From: Gp6-AA40 sp036407095
Lineage (GTDB): Bacteria > Acidobacteriota > Vicinamibacteria > Vicinamibacterales > UBA2999
Length of the DNA stretch: 64,000 nucleotides
Direction: 5' to 3'
NCBI GenBank assembly: GCA_036407095.1
Contig: DASWZV010000055.1
Location: forward strand, 1 to 64,000
Part shown: piece by piece, positions 45,590 through 55,573 of the stretch
How the letters are laid out: each line of letters begins with the position of its first letter
How positions within the stretch are numbered: the first letter of the stretch is position 1
Notes under the pieces: generated by a model
The model's database searches: none
The model's input: the letters and a program-made list of their open reading frames with translations, nothing else
What the model was told of the DNA's origin: nothing
Translations under genes and position numbers: made by a program

Positions 45590-46729
45590 ATGCCGCTGAG
45601 CCGCCGTAGCTTCGCCGCCGTGGTCTCGGCGGTCGCGATGGCGTCGGTCGCCGCGCCAGTGCAGTGGCCCGCGTTCGCGTCAATCCCCGGCGTCGCGGCA
45701 CAGACTGTCGCGCTCAAGGACCTCGTGCCCCGCGGGTGGTTGATCGGCGCTGCGCTCAATCAAAACCAGAGTGACGGCCGCGACACCGTCGCCGTCGATC
45801 TCATCACGCGACAGTTCAACACCATCAGCCCGGAGAACCTGCTCAAGTTTCAGAGTCTCCATCCCGAGCCCGATCGGTTCACATTCGATGCGGCCGATCG
45901 CTACGTGGCATTCGGGCGCGATCGCGGAATGACGGTGATCGGTCACAACCTCGTCTGGCATTCGCAGACGCCGCGATGGGTGTGGGACGGCCCCGGCGGC
46001 GCGCTCGCCGATCGCGCGACGATGCTGGCGCGGATGCGTACGCACATCATGACCGTCGTCGGGCGTTACGCGGGCACCATTCGCGGCTGGGACGTCGTGA
46101 ACGAAGCACTGAACGAGGACGGCACGCTGCGTGACTCGCCCTGGCGACGTGGCATCGGCGACGACTACATCGCGCGGGCGTTCGAGTTCGCGCACGACGC
46201 CGATCCGAAGGCGGAGCTCTATTACAACGACTACAACCTCGCGACCCGGCCCGAGAAACGCGCCGGCGCCATTCGCATCGTCAACGAGCTGCAGCAGCGC
46301 GGCATCCGTATCGATGCGGTCGGCGAACAGGGACATTGGCGGCTCGACACGCCCACGCCCGCAGAACTCGATCAGGCGATCCGCGAGCTGCGCGCAACTG
46401 GTGTCAAGGTGATGATCACGGAGCTGGACGTCAACCTGCTGCCGCCGGCAGGACCGGCGGCGCGCGGCCAGCCTCCCTCGCCCGAATCGAACCCCTACGC
46501 GAACGGTCTGCCCGACGATATGCAGCAGGCGCTCGCGCGCTATTACGCGGACGCGTTCCGGGTGTTGCTGAAGCATCGCGACGACGTCAGCCGCATCACT
46601 TTCTGGGGCGTCAGTGACGCCGACTCGTGGCTGAACCGCGGGCGCGTGAACCACCCGTTGCTGTGGGATCGGCAGCGCCATCCCAAGCCGGCGTTCGATC
46701 GCGTCGTCGCCGTGTTGAGCGCTCAGTAG
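45590..46729 (+). CDS. GH10 endo-1,4-beta-xylanase, Tat-exported
   Basis: 379 residues. PLSRRSFAAVVSAVAMASVAAP is a twin-arginine signal, and the ATG at 45590 puts it at the N-terminus. The family core is complete: FNTISPENLLKFQSLHPEPDRFTFDAADRYVAFG, HNLVWHSQTPRWVW, acid/base Glu172 in WDVVNEALNEDG and nucleophile Glu278 in VMITELDVNLLP. It cuts the xylan backbone; the arabinofuranosidase at 37249 removes side chains from the same polymer. The GH10 gene is divergent from the IclR gene and is preceded immediately by operator site D, so regulation by IclR is likely. The stop is 57 bp from the next TonB receptor start. Confidence 0.95.
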   Translation: MPLSRRSFAAVVSAVAMASVAAPVQWPAFASIPGVAAQTVALKDLVPRGWLIGAALNQNQSDGRDTVAVDLITRQFNTISPENLLKFQSLHPEPDRFTFDAADRYVAFGRDRGMTVIGHNLVWHSQTPRWVWDGPGGALADRATMLARMRTHIMTVVGRYAGTIRGWDVVNEALNEDGTLRDSPWRRGIGDDYIARAFEFAHDADPKAELYYNDYNLATRPEKRAGAIRIVNELQQRGIRIDAVGEQGHWRLDTPTPAELDQAIRELRATGVKVMITELDVNLLPPAGPAARGQPPSPESNPYANGLPDDMQQALARYYADAFRVLLKHRDDVSRITFWGVSDADSWLNRGRVNHPLLWDRQRHPKPAFDRVVAVLSAQ

Positions 46730-46786
46730 GAGTTGGAGATCTCGATCGGAAGCGGCGTTCTCAGGTTGAGTATTGGAGGAGACCGT

Positions 46787-49700
46787 ATGCGACGGACGTT
46801 ATGGCTTTGTGTGCTCGCGGCCCTGCTGCCGCTCGGCGCGCGTGCGCAGGAGACGCGCGGCAATATCTCCGGTACCGTTCGCGATCCGCAGGGCGTGGTG
46901 CCAGGCGCGTCGATCACGATCACCAACGTCGACACCAACATCAGTCAGCACCTCCTGACCAACGAGTCCGGCTATTACGAGGCGCCGCTGCTCAACCCAG
47001 GCAACTACACCGTCACGGTCGAAATGACCGGGTTCCGCAAGGCGACGCGCGCGAACATCGCGCTCGGCGTCGGCCAGCAGGTGAGCGTGCCGTTCACGCT
47101 GGAGGTGGGCGCGATCAGCGAAGAGGTCGTGGTCCGCGCCGAGACCCCGCTGCTCGATACGACATCGGCCACGTCGGGCGCGAACTTCGACACGCACCTC
47201 GTCGAAGCGCTGCCGATGTTTTCGAACATGCCGATCACGCTGTCGCGATTCTCGCCGAGCGTGAACGTCAACGATCAGCAGACGCAGGTGTCGCAGGGCT
47301 ACGTCGACAACACGTCGCTCTCCGCGGGATCCGGGCTCGGCCTGCCGCTCGGCGGCACGCAGCCGTTCCCTCCGACGTTCGGTGGCAACAACTACACGCT
47401 CGACGGCGCCAACAACAACGGCAGCAGCCGCCGCATCGCCGCCTCGCCGAACTCCGACATGATCCAGGAGATGCGCGTCGAATCGTCGAACTTCGAGGCG
47501 TCGGTCGGTCACGGCCTCGGCCTGCAGATCTCGATGATGACACGCGCGGGCACCAACCGGCAGCGGGGCACGGTCAACTATCAGTACTGGACGAACAAGC
47601 TGAATTCACTGACCGAGCAGCAGAAGTCGACCTTCGACGACCGGGCGAAGAGCGAATTCGAGCAGGGGCGCTCGCATAATCTCTCGCTGACCTCCGGCGG
47701 TCCGGTGGTGATTCCCGGCGTGATCGACGGCCGCGGCAAGCTGTTCTACTTCGCGAACTACTCATTAGCCAACGATGCGATCCCCGGCAAGATCCAGGGA
47801 TCGATCACCGTGCCCGCGAATGAGAAGCACCTGCAGGGCGACTTCTCCGACCTGCTCAGACTGCCCAACCCGGCGCAGTATCAGATCTACGATCCGCTGA
47901 CGACGCGGCCCGATCCGACCAACCCGTCGCGAATGATCCGCGATCCGTTTGTGAACAACATCATTCCGCGCGATCGCATCTTCAACGCGGACGGCACCTA
48001 CAAGAATCCTCTGATGAACCTGTACTCGAAGATGGTGCCCAAACCGAATCAGAACTTCGTCGAAAGCGGACAGCAACCGACTGGCAACTTCTATCAAGGC
48101 GGTCAGCCCGATTCGCCAAAGAGCCAGCAGTACGGTTTCCGGCTCGACTTCAACCCCTCGGCGAGGGATCGCTTCTTCTTCCGTACGAGTGGCATCACCT
48201 TCCTCGAGTATGTGAGCGACTGGACGTACAACGCGCCGGATCCTGCGCTGCGAATCCACTCGGCGGATCGGTCGCGCTATCAGTGGTCGTACACCGGCAC
48301 GTGGACGCGCGTGATGGGCGGCACCACCGTGCTCGACACCTCAATCGCGACCAATCGCTTCAACCAAATCGACGAGTTCCGCGGGCTTCACGACTACAAG
48401 CCGAGCGACGTCGGCCTGCCGTCGTATCTCGACGAGTTCTGCTCCGCGAACGGCGGCTGCACGCTTCCCTCGGTCACCATCGGCGGGCTCGGCGGCTATC
48501 AGGGTTTCGGCGGCGGGTTGTCGGACGGCGACACCGCGACGCACATACAAGGACAATCGTCCATTTCGTCGGTGAAAGGCCGGCACACGCTGCATGGAGG
48601 CATCGACATCCGCCGTGCACAACGCGACCGCACCGGCGGCGGCAACCGATCGGGGCAACTGACCTTCGATCGTACGTATACCCGTCAGTTCAGCGACGAG
48701 AGCACATTGACGCCGAGCAACCTCGGGCTGTCGTTGGCTGCGTTCGAGCTCGGATTGCCGACGTCAGCGTCGATCAACAACACCTTGACCTCGACGTTCA
48801 GCAATTACTGGACGGGCGCGTTCGGGCAGGATACGTGGCGAATGGGCCGGCTCACGGTCAATGCGGGGCTGCGCTTCGAATACGAAACCGGCGTCCGGGA
48901 GAATGACGGTCACATGATCGTCGGCTGGGATCCGACGGCGAAGAATTCCATCACCGATGCGGCGCAGGCTGCGTACCTGGCAAGCGGCCTGCAGAATCAG
49001 ACGGGCATGCCGGCGACACTCTCCGTCCTCGGTGGACCGATTTATGCTGGCGATTCCGGCGTCAGCCAGCCCGCGCAAGCGATGTGGATGCCGCGCGTCT
49101 CCACGTCGTACCTGCTCGGCGATCGCACGGTGCTCAAGGCAGGCTACGGCTTGTACTACGACACGCTGACGGCGGCGGACTACGTCGCTGCGCAGACGGG
49201 CTACAGCGTGACGACGACCTCGACGATCTCTGACGATCTCGGCCGCACCTTCAAATGGGCCACGCCCGCGACCGGCGCCAGCAGCTTCGATCCGTTTCCG
49301 GTTCGCGCCGACGGCACGCGCTGGGACCCAATCCTCGGCGACAGTCTCGGCATCGATTCGCTGCTGGGCGGCGCACTGACGAGCGAGAACGGGGTGCGCG
49401 AACACGCGCGCCAGCAGCGTTGGCGCGCCTCCGTGCAGCGCGAGCTCTGGTCGAAGTTCAGTGTCGAAGTGGCGTATGCAGGGGCCTACAACGACAGACT
49501 TCCCGTGAACATCCGGATGGATTACCTGCCGCAGCAGTACTGGGACGGCAGCAACACGCGGAACACCGCCGCCAACACCTTCCTGACGGCGAACGTCACG
49601 AATCCGTTCTTCATCAACAACTTTGCTTCGCTGCGGACCACCAACCCGACGCTGTATCAGCGCCTCGCGTCGAATCCGACGTTCTCGTCGCCGACGATTC

Positions 49701-50461
49701 AACGCAACCGGCTGCTGCGGCCCTTCGGTGCGTTGACGAACCTCACCTATGCCAACCTGCCGATTGGCGCGTCGAAGAGCCACTCCCTCGAAGTGCAGAT
49801 GAACCGCCGCTTCAGCAACGGGTTCACCGGCTTCCTCTCGTTCAACGCCAACGTCGTGCGCTACAACCGGACCGTCGAGGAGTACGACCGCGAGCCGACC
49901 CTCTGGCAGGGCAGCAACGATGCGCGTCCGTGGCGTCTTGCCGGTGTTGCGAGCTATGAGCTGCCGTTCGGTCGCAGCAAGCGCTTCCTCTCGAACGGCG
50001 GTGTGGCTGCCGCGCTCGCGAGCAACTGGCAACTTGCCGGCACGTGGGAGTACCAGCCGGGCGCGCTGCTCGACTGGGGCGGTCAGAACATCTTCTTCTA
50101 TGGCAACCTGGACGACATCGCGGTCGACAATCCCACACGCGAGCGCTGGTTCAACATCGACGCGGGCTTCGAGCGCGATCCGGCGAAGATTCCGGCCGCC
50201 TTCCAGACGCGCGCGTTTCCATTCCGCATCGACGGCGTCCGCAGCATGCCGCTCACGTTCACCAACCTATCGATTCAGCGCGGCTTCGGCGCCGGAGGCG
50301 GCCGCATGTGGCAGCTGCGGATCGATGCGCAGAACGTGTTCAACCGTCAGCAATGGTCCGGTCCCAATCTGAATCCAACCAGCACGCAGTTCGGCCAGGT
50401 GACAACAGTCGCGCTCAATCAGATGCGGTTCTTCACGTTCGGTCTCCGCACCACCTTCTAG
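46787..50461 (+). CDS. Oar-type TonB-dependent receptor
   Basis: 1224 residues. The ATG at 46787 follows TTGGAGGAG and gives signal peptide MRRTLWLCVLAALLPLGARAQ. A carboxypeptidase-regulatory-like domain (ISGTVRDPQGVVPGASITITNVDT) precedes the plug (YTLDGANNNGSSRRIAASPNSDM) and a long barrel ending FFTFGLRTTF. The barrel is larger than that of the receptor at 13045, consistent with a bulkier ligand such as an oligosaccharide. It follows the xylanase by 57 bp and precedes a bicupin by 57 bp. Import of xylan or arabinan fragments is a reasonable inference. Confidence 0.92.
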   Translation: MRRTLWLCVLAALLPLGARAQETRGNISGTVRDPQGVVPGASITITNVDTNISQHLLTNESGYYEAPLLNPGNYTVTVEMTGFRKATRANIALGVGQQVSVPFTLEVGAISEEVVVRAETPLLDTTSATSGANFDTHLVEALPMFSNMPITLSRFSPSVNVNDQQTQVSQGYVDNTSLSAGSGLGLPLGGTQPFPPTFGGNNYTLDGANNNGSSRRIAASPNSDMIQEMRVESSNFEASVGHGLGLQISMMTRAGTNRQRGTVNYQYWTNKLNSLTEQQKSTFDDRAKSEFEQGRSHNLSLTSGGPVVIPGVIDGRGKLFYFANYSLANDAIPGKIQGSITVPANEKHLQGDFSDLLRLPNPAQYQIYDPLTTRPDPTNPSRMIRDPFVNNIIPRDRIFNADGTYKNPLMNLYSKMVPKPNQNFVESGQQPTGNFYQGGQPDSPKSQQYGFRLDFNPSARDRFFFRTSGITFLEYVSDWTYNAPDPALRIHSADRSRYQWSYTGTWTRVMGGTTVLDTSIATNRFNQIDEFRGLHDYKPSDVGLPSYLDEFCSANGGCTLPSVTIGGLGGYQGFGGGLSDGDTATHIQGQSSISSVKGRHTLHGGIDIRRAQRDRTGGGNRSGQLTFDRTYTRQFSDESTLTPSNLGLSLAAFELGLPTSASINNTLTSTFSNYWTGAFGQDTWRMGRLTVNAGLRFEYETGVRENDGHMIVGWDPTAKNSITDAAQAAYLASGLQNQTGMPATLSVLGGPIYAGDSGVSQPAQAMWMPRVSTSYLLGDRTVLKAGYGLYYDTLTAADYVAAQTGYSVTTTSTISDDLGRTFKWATPATGASSFDPFPVRADGTRWDPILGDSLGIDSLLGGALTSENGVREHARQQRWRASVQRELWSKFSVEVAYAGAYNDRLPVNIRMDYLPQQYWDGSNTRNTAANTFLTANVTNPFFINNFASLRTTNPTLYQRLASNPTFSSPTIQRNRLLRPFGALTNLTYANLPIGASKSHSLEVQMNRRFSNGFTGFLSFNANVVRYNRTVEEYDREPTLWQGSNDARPWRLAGVASYELPFGRSKRFLSNGGVAAALASNWQLAGTWEYQPGALLDWGGQNIFFYGNLDDIAVDNPTRERWFNIDAGFERDPAKIPAAFQTRAFPFRIDGVRSMPLTFTNLSIQRGFGAGGGRMWQLRIDAQNVFNRQQWSGPNLNPTSTQFGQVTTVALNQMRFFTFGLRTTF

Positions 50462-50518
50462 CGTCATGCGGAGATCGTGCACGTATGCGATGATCTCGGC
50501 GCACAGGAGAACGTGGCT

Positions 50519-51457
50519 ATGAAGCTTTGGATCGTGACGCTCGTGGCGCTGATTGCGATCGCGGGAATCTCCTCGTATGGACAGACGCCCTCGGGCGCAG
50601 CGCAACGACCGCCGGCGCGGCAGACCGCGCCGCTGATCATGATGTCGCCGAAGGCCTCGTCTCCTGGGTGGACCGGCGTGCACCGGCCCCACACCAAGCT
50701 GGTTGATGTGCTCGCACGACACAAGGGCCAGGCCGATTGGGCCGAGACGATCGTTGACGATGAGAGCCTGAACGCGCAGTGGATCTCGATGGGACCCGGC
50801 AAGAGGACGCCGCGGCGGATGAACGGCGATACGCGCGAATGGTGGATCGTGCAGTCGGGTAGCCTGCGCTTCACCGTGGAGGGACGTGAGCCCGTGGTCG
50901 CCACCAAGGGAGTCATGGTGCAGGTGCCGTATCGCACGCTGTATCAGATCGAGAACGTCGGCAGCGAACCGGCGCTGCGCCTCGAGGTGAACGTCGTGCG
51001 CGCGCGCAAGCTGTATCCGGTCGATGAGACAGCCGCGCCGCTGAACGGATTCCAATACGTCAAGACGCGCGTCGACGGCGGGCAGGGCGTGCTCGATCCG
51101 CAGAATCGTCCGGTGGTGGATTTCAACAAGGTGGTCAGCGGGGAAGAGCGCAGCGGTGCGTTCGTCACCGACGATCGCAGCTTTGCGAACATCATCATGG
51201 GACGCTACCAGGCGCCGCAGCCGGGCAACAAGGGGCACTATCACGAGGAAGGCGGCGAGTTCTGGCTGATCATGCTCGGCCACATCCGCTACAAGATCGA
51301 AGGGCTGGAGCAGTTCGAAGCCGAACAAGGCGACGTCGTGTACGTGCCCCGCCAGACATGGCATCTGGCGAGCAACGGCGGCAAGGAAGGCGAGCGCTCA
51401 TGCCGTCTTGCCATGAACGGTTTTCCCTATCAGGCTCACATGTTCGAGGCAGACTGA
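50519..51457 (+). CDS. Exported bicupin protein
   Basis: 312 residues. AGGAGA lies before the ATG, and the signal peptide is MKLWIVTLVALIAIAGISSYGQ. Two cupin halves: the first has MGPGKRTPRRMNGDTREWWIVQSGSLRFTVEG (no complete His set), the second has NKGHYHEEGGEFWLIMLGHIRYKIEG with a full H-x-H-x(3,4)-E metal site. Only the second domain looks metal-bearing. It is co-transcribed with the lipoprotein cupin, whose ATG overlaps its stop (TGATG). Confidence 0.82.
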   Translation: MKLWIVTLVALIAIAGISSYGQTPSGAAQRPPARQTAPLIMMSPKASSPGWTGVHRPHTKLVDVLARHKGQADWAETIVDDESLNAQWISMGPGKRTPRRMNGDTREWWIVQSGSLRFTVEGREPVVATKGVMVQVPYRTLYQIENVGSEPALRLEVNVVRARKLYPVDETAAPLNGFQYVKTRVDGGQGVLDPQNRPVVDFNKVVSGEERSGAFVTDDRSFANIIMGRYQAPQPGNKGHYHEEGGEFWLIMLGHIRYKIEGLEQFEAEQGDVVYVPRQTWHLASNGGKEGERSCRLAMNGFPYQAHMFEAD

Positions 51458-52029
51458 TGAAAGGGTTGCGAGTGTCGTGTGCGACCAGCTGCGTGCTGGC
51501 GGCGATGACGATCGGTTGCGGTGCAGGATCGACGAATGCCCCGGCTCAAAATTCACCAGCGGCGAGCACGCCTGCAGCTTCGACCAACGCGCCATCGGGC
51601 GCAGTGACGCTGCCGCCAGGGTTTCCCGAGCGGCCGTTCACTCGCGTCAAGTTCGATCAGCTGACGTGGAGACCCACCGAAGGCAACACACTCGGAGTGG
51701 AGACGGCGATTGTCGAAGGCGATCCGTCGAAGCCGGGCTACTACCTCACCATCAACCACTTTCCCCCCGGCGTGATGAGCCGCCCGCACTATCACCCAGA
51801 CGAGCGTTACGTCATGGTCCTCAAAGGCACGTGGTACACGGATGAAGGAGAAGTGTTCCGGCCCAAGGAAGCGGTCCCGCTGAAACCGGGAGACTTCATG
51901 CGTCATCCCAAGGGCGGGCCGCATTACGACGGCGGAATCGACGAGGACACCTGGGTTGCGATCAGCGGCTACGGTCCGACGAAGGCCACCGTCATCGACG
52001 GCGGCCCTTTGTTTGGAAAGTCGCGGTAA
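51457..52029 (+). CDS. Cupin-domain lipoprotein
   Basis: 190 residues. The lipobox M-T-I-G-C anchors Cys21. A Pro/Ala/Ser-rich spacer (NSPAASTPAASTNAPSG) leads to a single cupin with SRPHYHPDERYVMVLKGTW and the C-terminal KGGPHYDGG. The H-x-H and Glu form a likely metal site. It is coupled to the bicupin by TGATG and converges on the TonB receptor with 3 bp between stops. Confidence 0.83.
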   Translation: MKGLRVSCATSCVLAAMTIGCGAGSTNAPAQNSPAASTPAASTNAPSGAVTLPPGFPERPFTRVKFDQLTWRPTEGNTLGVETAIVEGDPSKPGYYLTINHFPPGVMSRPHYHPDERYVMVLKGTWYTDEGEVFRPKEAVPLKPGDFMRHPKGGPHYDGGIDEDTWVAISGYGPTKATVIDGGPLFGKSR

Positions 52030-52032
52030 CGA

Positions 52033-55000
52033 CTAGAACGCGAACTTCAGCCCGATCTGCAGCTCGCGCATTGGCGATCTGGTGCTGTTGATGGTTCCGT
52101 ACAACGGACTCGTCATCGCCATGATCGGGTCTCCCCAGATCGGATTGTTGAAGACGTTGAAGGCCTCGAGCCGGAACTGCAACGACTTCAGACCGCCAAG
52201 ATTGAAGTTGCGAATCAGCGACATGTCGGTGTTGAAAATCCCAGGCCCGATGACGATGTTGCGGCCAGCGTTGCCGTAGGTGAAGGTGGCCGGTCGCGAA
52301 AACGCGGCGGTGTTGAACCACTGCTGCGTCGTCTTCGCACCGTCGTTCGGATCCTGGCCGCTGACGAGATTCGGCCGATAGGTCTGGGAGCCGGTGTTGG
52401 GCACGTCGACGCCTACCGCCGGGTCTCTCGGGAAGCCGCTCGACTTGTTCACGATCGCACTGATCTGCCAACCGCCGAGAACTGCGGCCGCCGCGCCCTC
52501 CTGTGCGAGCGGTTTACCCGGCCCGAACGGCAGCTCGTACAGCAGCGATGTCACGAAGCGGTGCCGCACATCGAAGATCGACAGCCCCCATTCGCACTCG
52601 AAGCAGTTGCTGTTCTGCGGGAACAGGGCGTCGCCATTGAGGACGCGAATACCGCTGCCGTTGTCCTCGGACTTCGAGAGCGTGTAACCGACGAGGGCCG
52701 AGAGCCCATGATTGAGCCTCCGCGTCAGCTTCAGTGCCATCGAGTTGTACTTGGCCTCGGCGACGTTGCCGATCTCCTGGATCTTGGTGAATTCCGGATA
52801 GGGCCGGCGGTCCTGAAGACTGCCTGGCCCCGGGGTCACCTCGTTGGCATCGAACATCCGCTCGAGCCGCTTGCTGCGCGATCCGAGATAGCCGATCTCC
52901 ACGGCGGTGGCTCGATCGAGCTGCCGCTGAACATTGACGACGTACTGAATCATGTACGGCGTCTTGCGATCGAACTCGTTGCCGAGGACGTAGTGGTTCG
53001 TCACGCACACGAGCGGCGGCTGCACCCCGCACGCGTTGGTGCCCGACCCGGCAAACGGGGCGCTCCAGTTGAGATTCACGAGCAGCGGATCGGCGGTGTC
53101 CTGACGACGGCCTGCGGCATTGCGCGCCATGTCGAACCGCGGATTGCCGGTGTCCTGCATGTAGAAGATGCCGGCGCCGGAACGGATCGACCAGTTGTCG
53201 CTGGGCGTCCACGCCCAGCCGACGCGTGGCGCGAAGTTCAACTTGTCGTCGTCGATCAGACGGCCGCCCAACTGACCGCCTCGCGACGTCTGGATGTTCG
53301 GTGCGAAGCGAATCGGTGAATCCTGGTAGAAGTCACCCTCGCCGATGCGAACCAATACCGGATGACGGGACAGATCGGCCACTGGCAGACCGGTGTCGCG
53401 GTACGGGAGATACGCGTTGATCAGCGTGCCACCTTGATCGAGCCATGGCGGCACGTACTCGTAGCGAATGCCGAGATCGAGCGTCATGTTGCTGTGCATG
53501 CGCCACGTGTCGGTGAAATAGTAGGACTGACTGGTCGCGCGGAACTCGGTTCGCGCGAGCGCCACGGCCAATTCGGACGTCCGCATGTAGCCGAGGAGGA
53601 AATCCGCGAACGCGGCGCCGCCCGAGGTCGCCGCACCGGTCAACGATCCCGTCGCGCGTCCGTCGAAGGTGAATGCCCCGCGCGAGAACTGATTGCCGAC
53701 CTGGTTGTAGTGATCGCGCCTGATGCTGGCGCCGGCCTTGAAGGCGTGCTTGCCACGAATCCAGGACAGGTTGTCGGTGAACTCGAAGGTCTTGTTCCGG
53801 TTGGTATAGGGACCTTCCGTGCTGTCACCGAATCCGCTGTATCCGGAGATACCGACGGAGGGAATTCCCCACGATTCGTCGGGCCCGGTCGACACGCCGG
53901 GGACCGCGAGCTCCGACACGACATCTCGTACAAATGCGAGCTCGCGTCCGAACGTATTGAAGAACGAGTTGAAGCCGAAACGGAACTCGTTGAGCACGGT
54001 CGGCGACAGCGTGTAGGTGTCACCGATCATCAGCTGGTGCACGGTGTTCAGCAGCTTCGAGCCGTTCAGCATCAACGCCGGCGTCACCTCGTCATCATGG
54101 CTGTAGCTGTACCGACTCATCCAGTTCGACTTCGAGCTCTGAACGAAGTCGATGCGCTGGGTGTACTGCTTTCGGTCGATGACGCGATCTTGGTTCGCGA
54201 TGTAGTTGTTCTCGGTGCCCGCGGCATTCGGCGCGGGATAGAACTCGAGCAGCTTCTTGGAAATCGGACTGATTCGGTCATCCGGAATGCGGTTGCCGGC
54301 AAACGGCTGGCATGTCCGCACTCCGCCGGCCACCGCGCAGGTCGCCGGATCGTAAAGCTGCGTGGCCAGGGCCGAGAAATCGCCCGATCGCATCGCCGCC
54401 GTAGGCATGGTGAAAGGCGTCAGGAACGTCTTGTTGTCTTTGTAGCCCTCCCAGTTCGACATGAAGAACAGGCGGTTGGTGGCGATCGGACCGGTGGCCG
54501 TATAGCCGAACTGATCCCATTTGAATGGTGGCTTGGCCGCGGCGGCCTGGGCGGCCGTGAAGGCGTACGGGCGGGCGTCGAACTTGTCGTCGCGGTGGAA
54601 CTCGAAGACCGTGCCGTGGAACGCGTTCGATCCCGACTTGGTGACGACGTTCACCTGGCCCGCTGCGCGCCCGAACTCCGCCGAGTAGATCCCGGTTTGC
54701 ACCTTGAATTCTTCCAACGCGTCGACCGACGGCAGGAAGATGTAGGTGTTGAAATTGACGTCGGTGTTGTCGACGCCATCGAGCGTGTAGTAGTTGAACT
54801 CGCGCCGTTGCCCCGCGATCGAGATCTGCTGGTTGGCGCGCGAACCGCCTTGCCGATCGCCGGCCTGACCCGCGCCGGCGAACCCTGCGCTCACGTTGGG
54901 ACTCAACGCGATCAAACTGAGATAGTTGCGGCCATTGAGCGGCAGCTCCACGATCCTGCGGTTTTCGATGACGGTGCCGACGGTCGCGTTTTGCGTCGAT

Positions 55001-55368
55001 ATGAGCGTCGTGACCGCGGTCACCTCCGTGGTCTCGGCGAGCACACCAATTTCCAGGGTCAGACCGACGCGAAGCGCCTCCTCGACGTGCAAGTCGACGG
55101 CGCTCTGTGCGACCTTGAAGCCTTGCAGCTCGGCTTTGACCAGATACGATCCCGGAGGCATCGCCGGGAATGTGAACGCGCCGACTTCATTCGTCTGCTG
55201 GGTCCGGACGGCGTTCGTGGCAACGTTGTGCGCGGTCACGGTTGCACCGGGAAGAACGCCCCCTGACGCGTCTTTCACTTCACCGGTAATGGTGCCGAGT
55301 GTCTGGGCGTATCCAGAGGTTGCGAGAAACAGACCGAGAACGACTCCACCCCCAACGAGTTTCAGCAT
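52033..55368 (-). CDS. Oar-type TonB-dependent receptor
   Basis: 1111 residues. AAGGAG lies before the ATG, and the signal peptide is MLKLVGGGVVLGLFLATSGYAQ. A carboxypeptidase-regulatory-like domain (ITGEVKDASGGVLPGATVTAHNVATNA) is followed by a plug containing LEEFKVQTGIYSAEFGRAAGQVNVVTKSGSN and a barrel ending LQIGLKFAF. It is divergent from the heme protein at 55574, with operator site E 37 bp upstream of its start. It probably imports a ligand for which the heme protein or downstream DLSGxW proteins act. Confidence 0.92.
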   Translation of the reverse strand: MLKLVGGGVVLGLFLATSGYAQTLGTITGEVKDASGGVLPGATVTAHNVATNAVRTQQTNEVGAFTFPAMPPGSYLVKAELQGFKVAQSAVDLHVEEALRVGLTLEIGVLAETTEVTAVTTLISTQNATVGTVIENRRIVELPLNGRNYLSLIALSPNVSAGFAGAGQAGDRQGGSRANQQISIAGQRREFNYYTLDGVDNTDVNFNTYIFLPSVDALEEFKVQTGIYSAEFGRAAGQVNVVTKSGSNAFHGTVFEFHRDDKFDARPYAFTAAQAAAAKPPFKWDQFGYTATGPIATNRLFFMSNWEGYKDNKTFLTPFTMPTAAMRSGDFSALATQLYDPATCAVAGGVRTCQPFAGNRIPDDRISPISKKLLEFYPAPNAAGTENNYIANQDRVIDRKQYTQRIDFVQSSKSNWMSRYSYSHDDEVTPALMLNGSKLLNTVHQLMIGDTYTLSPTVLNEFRFGFNSFFNTFGRELAFVRDVVSELAVPGVSTGPDESWGIPSVGISGYSGFGDSTEGPYTNRNKTFEFTDNLSWIRGKHAFKAGASIRRDHYNQVGNQFSRGAFTFDGRATGSLTGAATSGGAAFADFLLGYMRTSELAVALARTEFRATSQSYYFTDTWRMHSNMTLDLGIRYEYVPPWLDQGGTLINAYLPYRDTGLPVADLSRHPVLVRIGEGDFYQDSPIRFAPNIQTSRGGQLGGRLIDDDKLNFAPRVGWAWTPSDNWSIRSGAGIFYMQDTGNPRFDMARNAAGRRQDTADPLLVNLNWSAPFAGSGTNACGVQPPLVCVTNHYVLGNEFDRKTPYMIQYVVNVQRQLDRATAVEIGYLGSRSKRLERMFDANEVTPGPGSLQDRRPYPEFTKIQEIGNVAEAKYNSMALKLTRRLNHGLSALVGYTLSKSEDNGSGIRVLNGDALFPQNSNCFECEWGLSIFDVRHRFVTSLLYELPFGPGKPLAQEGAAAAVLGGWQISAIVNKSSGFPRDPAVGVDVPNTGSQTYRPNLVSGQDPNDGAKTTQQWFNTAAFSRPATFTYGNAGRNIVIGPGIFNTDMSLIRNFNLGGLKSLQFRLEAFNVFNNPIWGDPIMAMTSPLYGTINSTRSPMRELQIGLKFAF

Positions 55369-55405
55369 CGCGCTTCTCCTTGGCTGGCCTGTGGTCGAAT
55401 GGCGT

Positions 55406-55422
55406 GCTGCACTATACGCAAT
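55406..55422 (+). promoter_or_regulatory. Operator-like palindrome, site E (GCTGCACTATACGCAAT)
   Basis: This copy is 37 bp upstream of the TonB receptor start at 55368 and 151 bp upstream of the heme protein start at 55574. It shares 14 of 17 bases with site D and is the weakest match to the ends of the consensus. Confidence 0.5.
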
Positions 55423-55573
55423 ACGTGTTGCAGTTGCGAGTGCTTTGACGCGAATTTGTTGGCCCTCAATCCAAGGAGGTCGCCGAGATCGGGATGGACT
55501 TCCCGGCGCTGCCGATCGACACTTGGCGCGTCCCGATCGGGATCGCGGCGGACGCCATCAAGGAACCCAGGCC
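55423..55573. other. Leader of the heme protein with an AAGGAGGT site
   Basis: A strong AAGGAGGT at about 55473-55480 is followed 13 nt later by an ATG at 55494 that opens a frame (MDFPALPIDTWRVPIGIAAD) running over the true start of the next gene in another frame. It has no recognisable domain. It could be a leader peptide or chance. Confidence 0.25.
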
